A stretch of 43,100 nucleotides of DNA from Colwellia sp. (GCF_013215345.1 NZ_JABSOV010000029.1:1-43100); one strand, 5' to 3'. Shown: positions 28,441 to 37,810, counted from the first letter of the stretch. Program-made: numbers and translations. The notes: a model not told the origin generated them from the sequence alone.

Positions 28441-28495
28441 AAATTTGCAATTAAACTGATAACTAGGTTACCAATTCATCAATATAACTTCAGCA

Positions 28496-29263
28496 TTAAG
28501 CTTTACGACGAGCTGCACCAGCTAAGCCTAAAAGACCTAAAGCAAAGATAGCTAAGCTAGTAGGCTCTGGAATAGAGTTACCATTCATAATAAATGTACC
28601 GGCATCAGTGCCTCCAGTACGAACAGAGCTATAAGCTAAGTCACTACCAAAAATCTGACCATTGGTATCAAAATTACTAGCAACTAAACCACCAATAACA
28701 TTAAAATATGCATTACCAAATGCACCATCCGTTACATTGCCTGCTACATCGATAGTAGAGCCGGCACCATCCCCTGCTAACGGATTAATCACAGCCTCTA
28801 ATTCTAACCACAGTAAATCATCTGATGCCGAAGCATAATCAGTAGGTAAACCACCAGTATCAGCATAAACCGCAGCACTACCACCAGAGAATATTGGTGA
28901 GCCTGTACCTGTTAGATTCACAAGTTCGAAGTCAGTAAAAGTGAAAGTTAAAAGCTGACAAGTCACACAATATTCGCCCTGATTTTGACCATTTAAACTA
29001 GTTAAAAAGCCATAACCTTGCAAAGTGTCTGCAAGAGTTACCAAACTAAAATCAGTTATTATATCACCTACATTAATACCATTTCGTGAAGTACCCGCAA
29101 CATAGTACTGTTTAAAAAAGCCATTCGAAGTAAAGTCACTAAAAAACCCATTATCAAAATCAGGATCCCAGGTAACACCACCAGAAGTTATTTGTGATGC
29201 ATTAGCACCAAAGCTTGCCAGAGCAATTACTGACGCTGCTGCAAGAGTTTTCAATAAGTTCAT
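28496..29263 (-). CDS. PEP-CTERM sorting-domain extracellular protein
   Basis: A 255-residue exported protein with an N-terminal signal peptide (to about residue 22, GANA-S). The C-terminus is a standard PEP-CTERM sorting tail: IPEPTSLAIF at 231-240, a hydrophobic helix and the basic end AARRKA. By family knowledge the tail is recognised by an exosortase (EpsH/XrtA), which cleaves it during export to the surface or exopolysaccharide matrix. The middle is Gly/Asn/Asp/Thr-rich and beta-rich, with one CxxC-like pair (YCVTCQL); no known fold was recognised. AAGGA lies 7 nt before the ATG. A sigma-54 promoter lies about 50 bp upstream, which is the known control mode for PEP-CTERM genes. Confidence 0.92.
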   Translation of the reverse strand: MNLLKTLAAASVIALASFGANASQITSGGVTWDPDFDNGFFSDFTSNGFFKQYYVAGTSRNGINVGDIITDFSLVTLADTLQGYGFLTSLNGQNQGEYCVTCQLLTFTFTDFELVNLTGTGSPIFSGGSAAVYADTGGLPTDYASASDDLLWLELEAVINPLAGDGAGSTIDVAGNVTDGAFGNAYFNVIGGLVASNFDTNGQIFGSDLAYSSVRTGGTDAGTFIMNGNSIPEPTSLAIFALGLLGLAGAARRKA

Positions 29264-29312
29264 AGAATTTCCTTATAGATATTCAAAGTTTTGTATAATA
29301 CTCCTCGTACTG

Positions 29313-29328
29313 AGCATTTTTTATGCCA
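29313..29328 (-). promoter_or_regulatory. Sigma-54 (RpoN) promoter of the PEP-CTERM gene
   Basis: On the minus strand TGGCATAAAAAATGCT matches the -24/-12 consensus TGGCAC-N5-TTGC with the GG and GC exactly 10 nt apart. The predicted start near 29301 leaves a leader of about 38 nt before the ATG. PEP-CTERM genes in several bacteria are controlled by RpoN with the PrsK/PrsR two-component system, which agrees with this element. Confidence 0.78.
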
Positions 29329-29354
29329 AAACGAAAACTTTCACCATTTCGTTT
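29329..29354. repeat. Inverted repeat AAACGAAA-N10-TTTCGTTT beside the sigma-54 promoter
   Basis: Perfect 8-bp half-sites (29329-29336 and 29347-29354) directly upstream of the -24 element. It has the form of a dimeric activator or repressor site, but it is closer to the promoter than usual enhancer sites for sigma-54 activators. Confidence 0.45.
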
Positions 29355-29453
29355 ATAAATCATAAGTTAAGCTAGTTGCTGCCTTATACAGCTATTAAGA
29401 AAGTCACAAACTTGTAAAATTTACTGACAGTGACTGCCACTTGCATAACTAAC

Positions 29454-32246
29454 TTAATATTGCTCTACCTCTTGTTTCAACTTAGCTATTTTTACATTTA
29501 ACTTACTATCATGGGCACTCAAACCAGATAAGACCTGCTTTGCTTGCTCATGCTGCTGCAAGGCGATATAGGCCTCAGCCAAGCTCACTTTAGCACTGAC
29601 ATCTATTGGGCCTTGCTTAATGACATTAACGAGCACTTCAATCGCCTCTTCATAACGCTTATTAGCGACTAAAATCACACCATAACTTTCTGCAATAGCA
29701 CTATTGTCAGGTGCTAAATACAAGGCTTTTTCGATATTCAGTTGCGCATTAACTAAATCATCACTCTGGTACTGCTGCCAAGCTAGGTTATTCAACGCAG
29801 CTAAATTATTAGGTTGATCTTTTATAATTCTTTGGTAGATAGTAATGATCTTGGCAGATTTATTATTATCGACATTGTTCATGCCATAAAGCTCTGCAAG
29901 TAACATTCTCACCCTATTATCGTTAACAATGTTAGTGAGGTAGTTTTCTAAAACCAATTCAGCTTCAGCGCCTTGCTTAGAGAACTGCAAGGCTCTTGCT
30001 AAGTTAATGGCACCAGTACTATTTGGTACTTGCTCATATAATTCACTATAAAGTTCAATTGCTAGATCATATTGTTTTTCTTGTATCGCAACCTTAGCTG
30101 TTGTCATGGTTATTATATTGTTAGAGACACCTTTATCTTTTAATACTTTTAATTGCTGCTTAGTGGCTTGAATATTATTGTTAGCTAGCTCTAAATAGGC
30201 TCGCATTGTCATCAAGTTATCATCGTCAGGGAAATCTATATTTGCCTTTTTAGTTAACGCTAAGGCCGGTGAAAATTGTTTTAGTTTTTCCAGTGTGCCA
30301 ATATGGCCAACACGAAGAATATAACTTTTACCGTGCTCTTTTAAACCCTGTTCATAGGTAGTTAACACGCGTTTAAACTGATGCATTTGTGTATAACTAG
30401 CCGCCAAGACTGCCCAATAACGTGGCGATAAGTTTTTTTCACTTTTGATCGATTCTAACAATGAAATGGCTGTAGGTACCTGCTTACTAATACGTAGGTT
30501 TTGAGCCAAACCCATAACTAAATTCTTATGGATAGGCTTACCATTGAGTTTACTTTGCTGATGTAACGCATTTAAAAATAAAATAGCCTCTGCAGAACGT
30601 CCCTGCCTTGTTTGCAAAACAGTATAGCGGCGAATAGCGTTATGATGATTAGGGCTAAGCTCGATGACCTCTTTAAAGCCAGCAATGGCCTTTGTCGCTT
30701 GTTTATGAAAAGCGGCAACGATTGCTAAATTATAAATGGCACTGATACTTTTAGGCGCTATTTTCAGAGCATTTAGAAAATATTTTTCCGCTGCAGTTAC
30801 CTTTTCTAACTTCATGGCAATAAGTCCGTTTAAGATATTGCCTGACACCTGATGACTGTCAGAGTCTAGCCACTTATTGGCAATAACTTGTGCCTTAGCG
30901 ACTTCATTACCTCGCAAATACTGACGAGCTAAAGCGAACTCGGTATCGTGTAAACTTGGGTCAATAGTTAGTGCTTGCTCTAACGACTTAATTCCGGATA
31001 AATCTCTTTGACTCAGTAATAGAGAGCCTTGCTGAACCTGTAAAGCCGCATTGTTTGGCGATACCTGTACAGCTTTATTTATTAATGTTTGCGCACTGGC
31101 ATAGTCCCCAGCCTTCATTAACTCAACACTGGTTATTTGTAATAAGTCGCTATCACTATTTTTTATTTCATTCAATTTAGCCTCCGACAGGGCTAAATCA
31201 TCGGTGTGACCTAGTTTTATTTTTATTGATAATAAAATAACATTGATAGGGTGTGTTGCTGGTAACAGACTCTCCAAAGCAATCAAATAACCGTAAGCTT
31301 GCTCCAATTCATCAAGCTTATAAGAGCTAACTCCAGCAATCATTTTGGCAATAACAAAAGTATCATTAAGACCAACAGCTTGACTCGCATACTCCCTAGC
31401 GGCCATATAATTGCCATGTTGAAAGGCAATTTGAGCTTTATATTGCAAGGCTAGTGGTGAATTTTCAAAGGCCTTTAACAAACTATCATTGAGCGTACTT
31501 GCTTGGGCGAACTTTTGCGCTTTAATTAAGGTGTTCACCTGAAAAAAACGAATGTTATTATCATAAGGGTAAGCGATTATATAGCGCGAAAAATCCTTGC
31601 TTGCTTGTTCAAAGTTATTTGAAGCAAAATTTAAATAGCCTTGTAACAGCAATGCCTCGAAAAAATCGCTATCTTCTGCTAGCAAGCTATTGCTCAGCTC
31701 TAGACCTGCCGCGAACTTTCTTTCACTGTAAAGTAAATAGGCACTCGCAAGTTGACTAAAAACGTTCTCTTGATTAATTGCAACCGCTTGAGAGAAATAA
31801 TATTGTGCTTTAGTCACTAACCCATCTGTTAGCGCATTCATGCCGGCATAGGTCAAGATCACAATATAGTCACTATCATTGAGGACTTCACTTGCTCTGA
31901 CCAATTGCTCAACTTCTTCAGATTTATTGAGACGAGTTTTTACCTGTGTTAATAGTGTTGCCGTTTGCGCAAAACTTGCGCCAAGGGCCACCGCTCTTTC
32001 TAATTCTTTCTCGGCACTAATATAGTTACCTTGGTTAAGGTATGCCCTGCCAAGCCAGAACCTAGCAGCAGAATTTTTCGGGTCTAATCTAACAGCGTTT
32101 TTATAATCGATAATAGCCGTAGCAAATTTACCCTGCTGGCTAAACACATTTGCACTTGCCATTAATTGTTCCGCAGTCTTTTGCTCGCTACAAGCACTCA
32201 AGGTAAGCGCCAAGATTATTGCTGATGTAATTATTATTTTATTCAT
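29454..32246 (-). CDS. PEP-CTERM system TPR-repeat lipoprotein, PrsT-like (copy 2)
   Basis: The 930-residue protein has a lipoprotein signal peptide ending LTLSAC (lipid on C19). It then consists almost entirely of tetratricopeptide-type helical pairs, such as AIIDYKNAVRLDPKNSAARFWLGRAYLNQGNYISAEKELE near the N-terminus and AALNNLAWQQYQSDDLVNAQLNIEKALYLAPDNSAI near residue 815. Length, lipobox and repeat content match the PrsT family of exosortase systems (around 900 residues), proposed to scaffold exopolysaccharide assembly in the periplasm. A paralogue lies directly upstream on the same strand. The 914-aa gene's terminator falls between them, so this copy has its own promoter. Confidence 0.88.
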   Translation of the reverse strand: MNKIIITSAIILALTLSACSEQKTAEQLMASANVFSQQGKFATAIIDYKNAVRLDPKNSAARFWLGRAYLNQGNYISAEKELERAVALGASFAQTATLLTQVKTRLNKSEEVEQLVRASEVLNDSDYIVILTYAGMNALTDGLVTKAQYYFSQAVAINQENVFSQLASAYLLYSERKFAAGLELSNSLLAEDSDFFEALLLQGYLNFASNNFEQASKDFSRYIIAYPYDNNIRFFQVNTLIKAQKFAQASTLNDSLLKAFENSPLALQYKAQIAFQHGNYMAAREYASQAVGLNDTFVIAKMIAGVSSYKLDELEQAYGYLIALESLLPATHPINVILLSIKIKLGHTDDLALSEAKLNEIKNSDSDLLQITSVELMKAGDYASAQTLINKAVQVSPNNAALQVQQGSLLLSQRDLSGIKSLEQALTIDPSLHDTEFALARQYLRGNEVAKAQVIANKWLDSDSHQVSGNILNGLIAMKLEKVTAAEKYFLNALKIAPKSISAIYNLAIVAAFHKQATKAIAGFKEVIELSPNHHNAIRRYTVLQTRQGRSAEAILFLNALHQQSKLNGKPIHKNLVMGLAQNLRISKQVPTAISLLESIKSEKNLSPRYWAVLAASYTQMHQFKRVLTTYEQGLKEHGKSYILRVGHIGTLEKLKQFSPALALTKKANIDFPDDDNLMTMRAYLELANNNIQATKQQLKVLKDKGVSNNIITMTTAKVAIQEKQYDLAIELYSELYEQVPNSTGAINLARALQFSKQGAEAELVLENYLTNIVNDNRVRMLLAELYGMNNVDNNKSAKIITIYQRIIKDQPNNLAALNNLAWQQYQSDDLVNAQLNIEKALYLAPDNSAIAESYGVILVANKRYEEAIEVLVNVIKQGPIDVSAKVSLAEAYIALQQHEQAKQVLSGLSAHDSKLNVKIAKLKQEVEQY

Positions 32247-32338
32247 GATAAATCCTTTATTGGCATTTAGAGCTGATTTTTTGAGTTAGGGCTAGGGTGA
32301 TAGTAACTTGACAAAATGAAGCCATATTCCTCACGACT

Positions 32339-32370
32339 ATAAAAAAGCGACTGTCGTAGCAGTCGCTTTT
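32339..32370 (-). terminator. Terminator of the upstream PrsT-like gene
   Basis: AAAAGCGACTG (32343-32353) and CAGTCGCTTTT (32360-32370) form a perfect 11-bp stem with a 6-nt loop; on the minus strand T residues follow. It lies 18 nt after the stop of the gene ending at 32388. Confidence 0.93.
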
Positions 32371-32387
32371 GTTGCCAGTTAACCTAA

Positions 32388-35132
32388 TTATAATTGTGCT
32401 TGTAATTGAGCTTTTTTCTCAGTTTGCTCATCTGTTTGCGGAGATGTTTTACTTAATAAGTCTTTTGCTTCATTTGCTCGACTATTGGCAATCAGAGCTT
32501 CAATATAATTAAGCTGGATATCAATATCCTGTCCTTGAGCTAAATCAGAGGCTTTAGTGGCATATTTTAATGCCGCCCTTTTATCACCCGACTTAAGCAG
32601 CACTTTACCGTAAGTATCGGCAATATTTGGAATGTGAGGCGCTAAGGCAAAAGCCTCTTTTGCATGTATTAATGCTTTATCGAGTTTACTCTGCTCTAAA
32701 TACAGCCAAGCTAAATTATTATGAGCAATAACATTTTTCGGTTGATTTTTAACTACGTCAGCATAAATAGCAATGGCTTTATTGGTATCGCCCTCTAAGT
32801 AAATACCCGCCAGCATAGTTTTAATACGGCTGTCATTAGGCTCTATAGTTAAATAATGCTCTAGTACTTTGACAGCTTTGTGCTCTTCTTTATTGCCCAT
32901 ATAAGCACCCGCTAAATATACGGCATTTTGACTACTTGGGTAAACTTGATAGAACTTGTTTAGTTTAGGTACTGCTTGACTATGCTTTTCTTCTAACAGT
33001 AGAATCCGCCCAAGAAAGCCTTGTTTTAGCGCATCGTTAATACCGGTAACAGCTAGTGTTTTATAGAGACTTTTAGCCGGTGTAATTTGTTGGCTATTAA
33101 GCAGCAATTGCATTTTTACCAGCTGTAACACCAAATTATCTTGATGATAATCTAAACCACGTTTCACTATATTCAAGGCACGCTCATTATTACCACGGTT
33201 AGCATGTAAATCGGCTAATAGCACTACAGGTTCTATATGGTATGGGCTAGCTTTTAACCAACTATCTAAAGCCGATTCCATTTTCTTACCGTCATGTTGT
33301 TTTCTATGGTTAAACACCACTAATTGCCAATAGCGTCTTGGTAATTTAGGTGTATCAGCAAAGTCAGTCAGTAAATTTTCGGCCTGCTTATATTGCGCTA
33401 AGCTCACCATAGCTTCAGCCACTAATATCGCTTTGTTAATATCCTTGTTATCCGCTTGGTAGGCTGCTTGTAATTTCTCTAATGCCATTTCATTGCGGTA
33501 GATGCCAAAGTAATGTCGCAAGACTTTATTATTGCTTGGCGCAAGTTTCATTAAATAATCAACGCGCTCTTTACTCAAAGTTTCATTTTTTTGTTGACGA
33601 GCCAACCTAAGCTGCTCAGTAAGTGCGAAAATATTATCAGGTTCTAACTTTAAGCTCAGCTTTAACGATTGCTCTGCTTTATCATATTTTTTTTCCTTAA
33701 TAGCAATACTTGCCATTAAATTATAACCACCCGGTTTTTCAGGATATTTGTCCTGCCATTTAATGGCTATCTCACGCGCTTGTTTAATATCATTATTTTG
33801 TAGCGCAGCATAAGCTAATGCTAACTCAGCCTCAATAAAGCTTGGATCTAGTTTAACCGCATCTTGCAAGTCCTGGATACCTGAGGGGTCATTCATCATC
33901 AACTTTAAAATACCCTGCCTAGCGTTATCTCCGGCATTAGTAGAAGTAGTCGCTGCACTTTGCTCAAGTAATTTTTTTGCTTCCGCCATTGCACCAAGTT
34001 CTAGTAGCTTATAGCTTAATGAAGAAAGAAATTGTGCATCACCCTCTCGGCTTGCCGAAAAATCACCTACCGTGGCACTTATTTCATCAACGAAACCCAG
34101 TTCTAACTGGGTAACAGCCAACATGCGCCTAGCTTGATGATCTTTCGGCAAGTATTTAACCACCATAGATAAATGACGATGGCTCTGTTGCCAGTTTTTT
34201 AGATAAAAGGCACTCGCACCCGCGACTAATCTTAAGTTAGCTTGGTTAAAATTCGCCGATAATGCCCTTTCCGCATGTGCACTGGCTTTATCAAATACTT
34301 TGCCATTAAAAGCAACCATGGCTTTTATATAATGGGCAAAAGGTTGGCTATCAATTCGGGCTAAGATGGCATCGGCATACTTTTCAGCTTCTTCATCTTG
34401 ACCGGACTTAAGTAACGCATCCGCTAACAATAATTGCACAATTCCTGAACGAGGCTGTAAATCTAAATATTCTTTAAAGCTTAGCGCTGCTTGCTCATAG
34501 TCCTTGGTTACCATTGATACTTGCCCTTGCAGCATAAGTGCATCGACTTGCTGCGCATCTATGGCTAAAATCCGTGAAATTAAGGTTTTCACTTCATCAT
34601 AGTTATTCTCTGCCAATTGCAGGTAGGCCATAGCCAACATGCTATATAAACTTTGATTGGCGATGGACTGCGCTACAGCGGCACTCTCTTTTGCCTGCTC
34701 AGGTTGCTTACTTCGCAATGCCGCTAGGGTTTTATAAGCTAAGTAATGGCTTTGTTCTTCATTAGCCAATTTTTCCGCCTCATCACTTAAGGCCAAAACA
34801 TCAGCATCGCTGTCCGTTAAAGTATATGCACGGGCAAGTAATGGCAGTACCTTATTAGCTGCATAGTCAAACTGATGGGCTCGTTCAAGTTCCTTTACTG
34901 CGGCAAGACCATCACCTAAATTCAAATAAATTTGACCCAGTAAAAATCGTGCTTCAGCATTTTTGCTATCGGCACGAATAGCATTTTTGAACTCAATAAT
35001 ACTTTCATTGATTTGCTTATTGCTGAGATAGCTTTTGGCATTTTCTAGATGAGATTCATCAGAGACTTGTTCACTACAGGCAGTAAGTGCCAACGCGATA
35101 CTTAAACAGAGGGAGGCTTTTACAAATTTCAT
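32388..35132 (-). CDS. PEP-CTERM system TPR-repeat lipoprotein, PrsT-like (copy 1)
   Basis: The 914-residue protein starts with a lipoprotein signal peptide ending LALTAC (C19) and carries TPR-type repeats throughout. The first (ESIIEFKNAIRADSKNAEARFLLGQIYLNLGDGLAAVKELERA) closely parallels the same region of the downstream copy, and the repeat near residue 803 (IAHNNLAWLYLEQSKLDKALIHAKEAFALAPHIPNIADTYG) parallels its C-terminal one. The two are thus tandem paralogues. The role is inferred from the PrsT family: an outer- or inner-membrane-anchored periplasmic scaffold for exopolysaccharide synthesis. GGAAA near the ATG is a possible ribosome binding site. It is downstream of a MITE-like element, and the promoter is not identified. 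Confidence 0.88.
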   Translation of the reverse strand: MKFVKASLCLSIALALTACSEQVSDESHLENAKSYLSNKQINESIIEFKNAIRADSKNAEARFLLGQIYLNLGDGLAAVKELERAHQFDYAANKVLPLLARAYTLTDSDADVLALSDEAEKLANEEQSHYLAYKTLAALRSKQPEQAKESAAVAQSIANQSLYSMLAMAYLQLAENNYDEVKTLISRILAIDAQQVDALMLQGQVSMVTKDYEQAALSFKEYLDLQPRSGIVQLLLADALLKSGQDEEAEKYADAILARIDSQPFAHYIKAMVAFNGKVFDKASAHAERALSANFNQANLRLVAGASAFYLKNWQQSHRHLSMVVKYLPKDHQARRMLAVTQLELGFVDEISATVGDFSASREGDAQFLSSLSYKLLELGAMAEAKKLLEQSAATTSTNAGDNARQGILKLMMNDPSGIQDLQDAVKLDPSFIEAELALAYAALQNNDIKQAREIAIKWQDKYPEKPGGYNLMASIAIKEKKYDKAEQSLKLSLKLEPDNIFALTEQLRLARQQKNETLSKERVDYLMKLAPSNNKVLRHYFGIYRNEMALEKLQAAYQADNKDINKAILVAEAMVSLAQYKQAENLLTDFADTPKLPRRYWQLVVFNHRKQHDGKKMESALDSWLKASPYHIEPVVLLADLHANRGNNERALNIVKRGLDYHQDNLVLQLVKMQLLLNSQQITPAKSLYKTLAVTGINDALKQGFLGRILLLEEKHSQAVPKLNKFYQVYPSSQNAVYLAGAYMGNKEEHKAVKVLEHYLTIEPNDSRIKTMLAGIYLEGDTNKAIAIYADVVKNQPKNVIAHNNLAWLYLEQSKLDKALIHAKEAFALAPHIPNIADTYGKVLLKSGDKRAALKYATKASDLAQGQDIDIQLNYIEALIANSRANEAKDLLSKTSPQTDEQTEKKAQLQAQL

Positions 35133-35211
35133 CTCGAATTTCCTTTTGCTATTCTAATTATTATTGAAGCTAATACCTTAACTATCGTATTGGCAAACTT
35201 TATCCATATTC

Positions 35212-35479
35212 TAGGGGCTGTTGATCTTTCGAGATTACTTTTGCAGCGTATTGTTAGGTATTTGTACAAGGCAGATCCTTTGTCATGTGGTTATTCCACA
35301 TAAAAAGGCGATAACGCAGTAAAAATGCCCAACAAACGCTGTCCGAAGGATTCGGCTAAAAGCGTTTTATTCTTTGTTGAGTAGTATTTGCTTAGAATGA
35401 CTAGGCTACACACTACTCGCCGCGACTAAAACGCTTTTATCTCGAACAAAATTTAACCCTGAAATATCAATAGCCCCTA
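35212..35479. mobile_element. 268-bp MITE-like element with nested hairpins
   Basis: TAGGGGCTGTTGAT (35212-35225) and ATCAATAGCCCCTA (35466-35479) are terminal inverted repeats with 13 of 14 bases matching, and TA lies at both ends. Inside are an inverted pair around AAAAGCGTTTTA / TAAAACGCTTTT (about 35358 and 35424-35438), an inner imperfect palindrome (about 35250-35342), and a perfect ATGTGG-TTATT-CCACAT hairpin (35285-35301). The last is of a REP-like type recalled from marine gammaproteobacteria. There is no ORF. The ends resemble those of IS5-type elements, but that is a weak comparison. Confidence 0.7.
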
Positions 35480-35488
35480 AGCTAGCAA

Positions 35489-35528
35489 AAAATAAAGCCC
35501 ATTAACAGCAAAGCTAATGGGCTATTTT
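35489..35528 (-). terminator. Terminator of the wecB-wecC fusion gene
   Basis: AGCCCATTA (35496-35504) and TAATGGGCT (35515-35523) form a 9-bp stem. On the minus strand a run of T with one interruption follows. It lies directly after the stop codon. Confidence 0.85.
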
Positions 35529-37810
35529 TATGCTCGAGTATTAAGCAGTGGCGTAGCTAACGCCAAATTGCCATAACACTCATGATCGGTAACCAAGATT
35601 AATACATCAGCCCAATCATCAATGGCGGTTAGCGACTCTTGACGCTCACAATGCCAGCTAGGCACGAAGGGATCATGATAATTCACTGCCACTCCTGCTT
35701 GGATAAAGTACTGATGAATGGCATCGGCAGGTGATTCACGGCAGTCATCAACATTGGCTTTATAAGCTACGCCCAAAATACCAATTCTTTTTCCTGCCAA
35801 TGAACTCGCTGATAGAGCCAATAAATCCAAGGCTTGCTGGGCAACGATACTTGGACGTTTGTCATTAATTGCGCGGGCTAAACGGACAAATTCACCTGCT
35901 TTGGTGTTTTCAACCAAGAACCAAGGGTCAATTGGGATACAATGTCCGCCGACACCTGGGCCTGGCGTTAAAACATTTACTCTTGGATGACGATTAGCGA
36001 GTCGAATGACTTCATAGACATCCACTTCAAGCTCTGCACAGATGTCAGATAACTCATTGGCAAAAGCAATACCAACATCCCGTGATGTATTTTCAACTAA
36101 CTTGATACATTCGGCAGTGGTTAAATCCGTTAAAAACACTTCGCCTTTAACAAAGCTTTGGTAAATCGTTTTAACTTTCTGTTGTGCTGCCGGGTTTGCT
36201 GCACCAATGATCCTGTCGTTGTGCACAAGCTCATGCAAGGTTTGTCCTGGAATAGCACGCTCTGGGCAATGAACTACATCAATAGTTAAACCGGCATCAG
36301 CAAAACGTTGCGCTACCGCTAAGCTTGTTTGTGGCGAGATAGTTGACTCAACAATAACGGTTTGACCATTTTTAGCCACTTTCGCAATAGCATCGACAGC
36401 ACTAAAAACATAACTGCGATCACAGCTGTTATCTTTATGAGGGGTCGGCACAGCAATTAAATAGGTTTCGCTTGAAGGTATTTCAATACTGGCTGTTAAG
36501 AAGCCTTGGGAAACAACCTTAGTAATAAGGTCAGGTAAACCGGCTTCATCAAAGGGGCATTGCGCCTTATTAATAGCGGTAACTTTATCGATATTTAAAT
36601 CAACACCAGTCACCTTATAACCGGCTTCGGCTAGTAGGCTAGCAATAGGTAAACCCATGTACCCCATACCGATAACACTCAGTGTTTCGTTTTTAGCAAT
36701 AATTTCAGCATCAAGGGTATTTGGCACTGAATTAGTAATAATATTTAAAATAGTTTCAGCAACATGACCATCACCAAAAGGATTATTCCAGTTAAAGTTA
36801 CCAGCATCATTGGCAAGCCATTTCTCTGCCGCAGCTAACGCTTTATCGGCATCACGGCCAACCAATACGTTAGCACCGACTTCAATTGACTCAGGACGCT
36901 CGGTATTTTCGCGTAAAGTAATACAGGGAACACCTAATAAACAGGCTTCTTCTTGTATTCCGCCAGAGTCGGTTAAAATAAGCCGAGCATGTTTTTGTAA
37001 TTGAATAAAGTCTAAGTAACCAACGGGAGGGATAAGCTGTAAATAGCTCGGCAATTCAATAGAAAATTCTTTCAGTTTAGCTTGGGTTCTTGGATGAATT
37101 GGCCAGACAATAGTTTGACTGTATTTTGCATGTAACTTATCAAATAATACCAACAGTTCTAATAGATTTGCCATTACATCAACATTGGCAGCACGATGGG
37201 CAGTCACTAAGAAAAACGCTCCTGACGACACCCCTAAGTCGGCCAGAATAGTACTGGTGCTGGCTGAAATATCTAAATGCTGAAATAAAGAATCAGAAAC
37301 GGTATTACCGACCGTGAATATTTTATCGCCATCAATACCTTCTTTTGCCAAAATAGCATGTTGATTAGGACCAACGGCAAATAAGTACTCACTCATATGA
37401 TCAGTCAATATGCGGTTAGTTTCTTCTGGCATAGTACGGTCATAACTTCGTAAACCAGCTTCAATATGACCGACCTTGATATCAAGCTTTGAAGCAGCCA
37501 ATGCGCCGGCAAGTACCGTATTGGTATCGCCTTGTACCAGCACTACATCAGGCTTTTCTTGCAATAAGATAGGCTCCATTTCAATCAATATATTACCGGT
37601 TTGATTACTATGTAAACCCGAACCAACACCTAAATTATAATCCGGTGCAGGTAATTCTAGTTCTTTAAAAAAGATACTATCCATCTCTTCAGAGTAATGT
37701 TGATTAGAATGGATAATAAAATAGGCAATACCGCGTTTTTTACATTCACGAATAACGGGCGCCATTTTGATTATTTCTGGCCGAGTGCCAACGATGATCC
37801 CTATTTTCAT
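35528..37810 (-). CDS. wecBC: WecB-WecC fusion: UDP-GlcNAc 2-epimerase / UDP-ManNAc dehydrogenase
   Basis: One 760-residue chain joins two normally separate enzymes. Residues 1-360 are a non-hydrolysing UDP-GlcNAc 2-epimerase (GTRPEIIKMAPVI, GDTNTVLA, HIEAGLRSYDRTMPEETNR, SGGIQEEACLLGVPCIT, ENTERPESIEVG). A linker of about 15 residues (361-375) leads to a UDP-N-acetylmannosamine dehydrogenase (376-760) with SVIGMGYMGLPIA, IAVPTP, IVESTISP, the catalytic cysteine in GGHCIPIDPW (C624) and ILGVAYKANVDDCRESP. The pair would turn UDP-GlcNAc into UDP-ManNAcA, a precursor for acidic surface polysaccharide. The C-terminus ends LLNTRA, slightly shorter than free dehydrogenases. It is a single-gene transcript with its own terminator, between the PrsT-like genes and the five-gene exosortase unit. 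Confidence 0.93.
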   Translation of the reverse strand: MKIGIIVGTRPEIIKMAPVIRECKKRGIAYFIIHSNQHYSEEMDSIFFKELELPAPDYNLGVGSGLHSNQTGNILIEMEPILLQEKPDVVLVQGDTNTVLAGALAASKLDIKVGHIEAGLRSYDRTMPEETNRILTDHMSEYLFAVGPNQHAILAKEGIDGDKIFTVGNTVSDSLFQHLDISASTSTILADLGVSSGAFFLVTAHRAANVDVMANLLELLVLFDKLHAKYSQTIVWPIHPRTQAKLKEFSIELPSYLQLIPPVGYLDFIQLQKHARLILTDSGGIQEEACLLGVPCITLRENTERPESIEVGANVLVGRDADKALAAAEKWLANDAGNFNWNNPFGDGHVAETILNIITNSVPNTLDAEIIAKNETLSVIGMGYMGLPIASLLAEAGYKVTGVDLNIDKVTAINKAQCPFDEAGLPDLITKVVSQGFLTASIEIPSSETYLIAVPTPHKDNSCDRSYVFSAVDAIAKVAKNGQTVIVESTISPQTSLAVAQRFADAGLTIDVVHCPERAIPGQTLHELVHNDRIIGAANPAAQQKVKTIYQSFVKGEVFLTDLTTAECIKLVENTSRDVGIAFANELSDICAELEVDVYEVIRLANRHPRVNVLTPGPGVGGHCIPIDPWFLVENTKAGEFVRLARAINDKRPSIVAQQALDLLALSASSLAGKRIGILGVAYKANVDDCRESPADAIHQYFIQAGVAVNYHDPFVPSWHCERQESLTAIDDWADVLILVTDHECYGNLALATPLLNTRA

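Noticed and set aside
35191-35206. Possible sigma-54 promoter (TGGATAAAGTTTGCC on the minus strand) upstream of the PrsT-like gene ending at 32388
   Set aside because: GG and GC are 9 nt apart instead of the strict 10, and the fourth base is not C; spacing is rarely relaxed for sigma-54.
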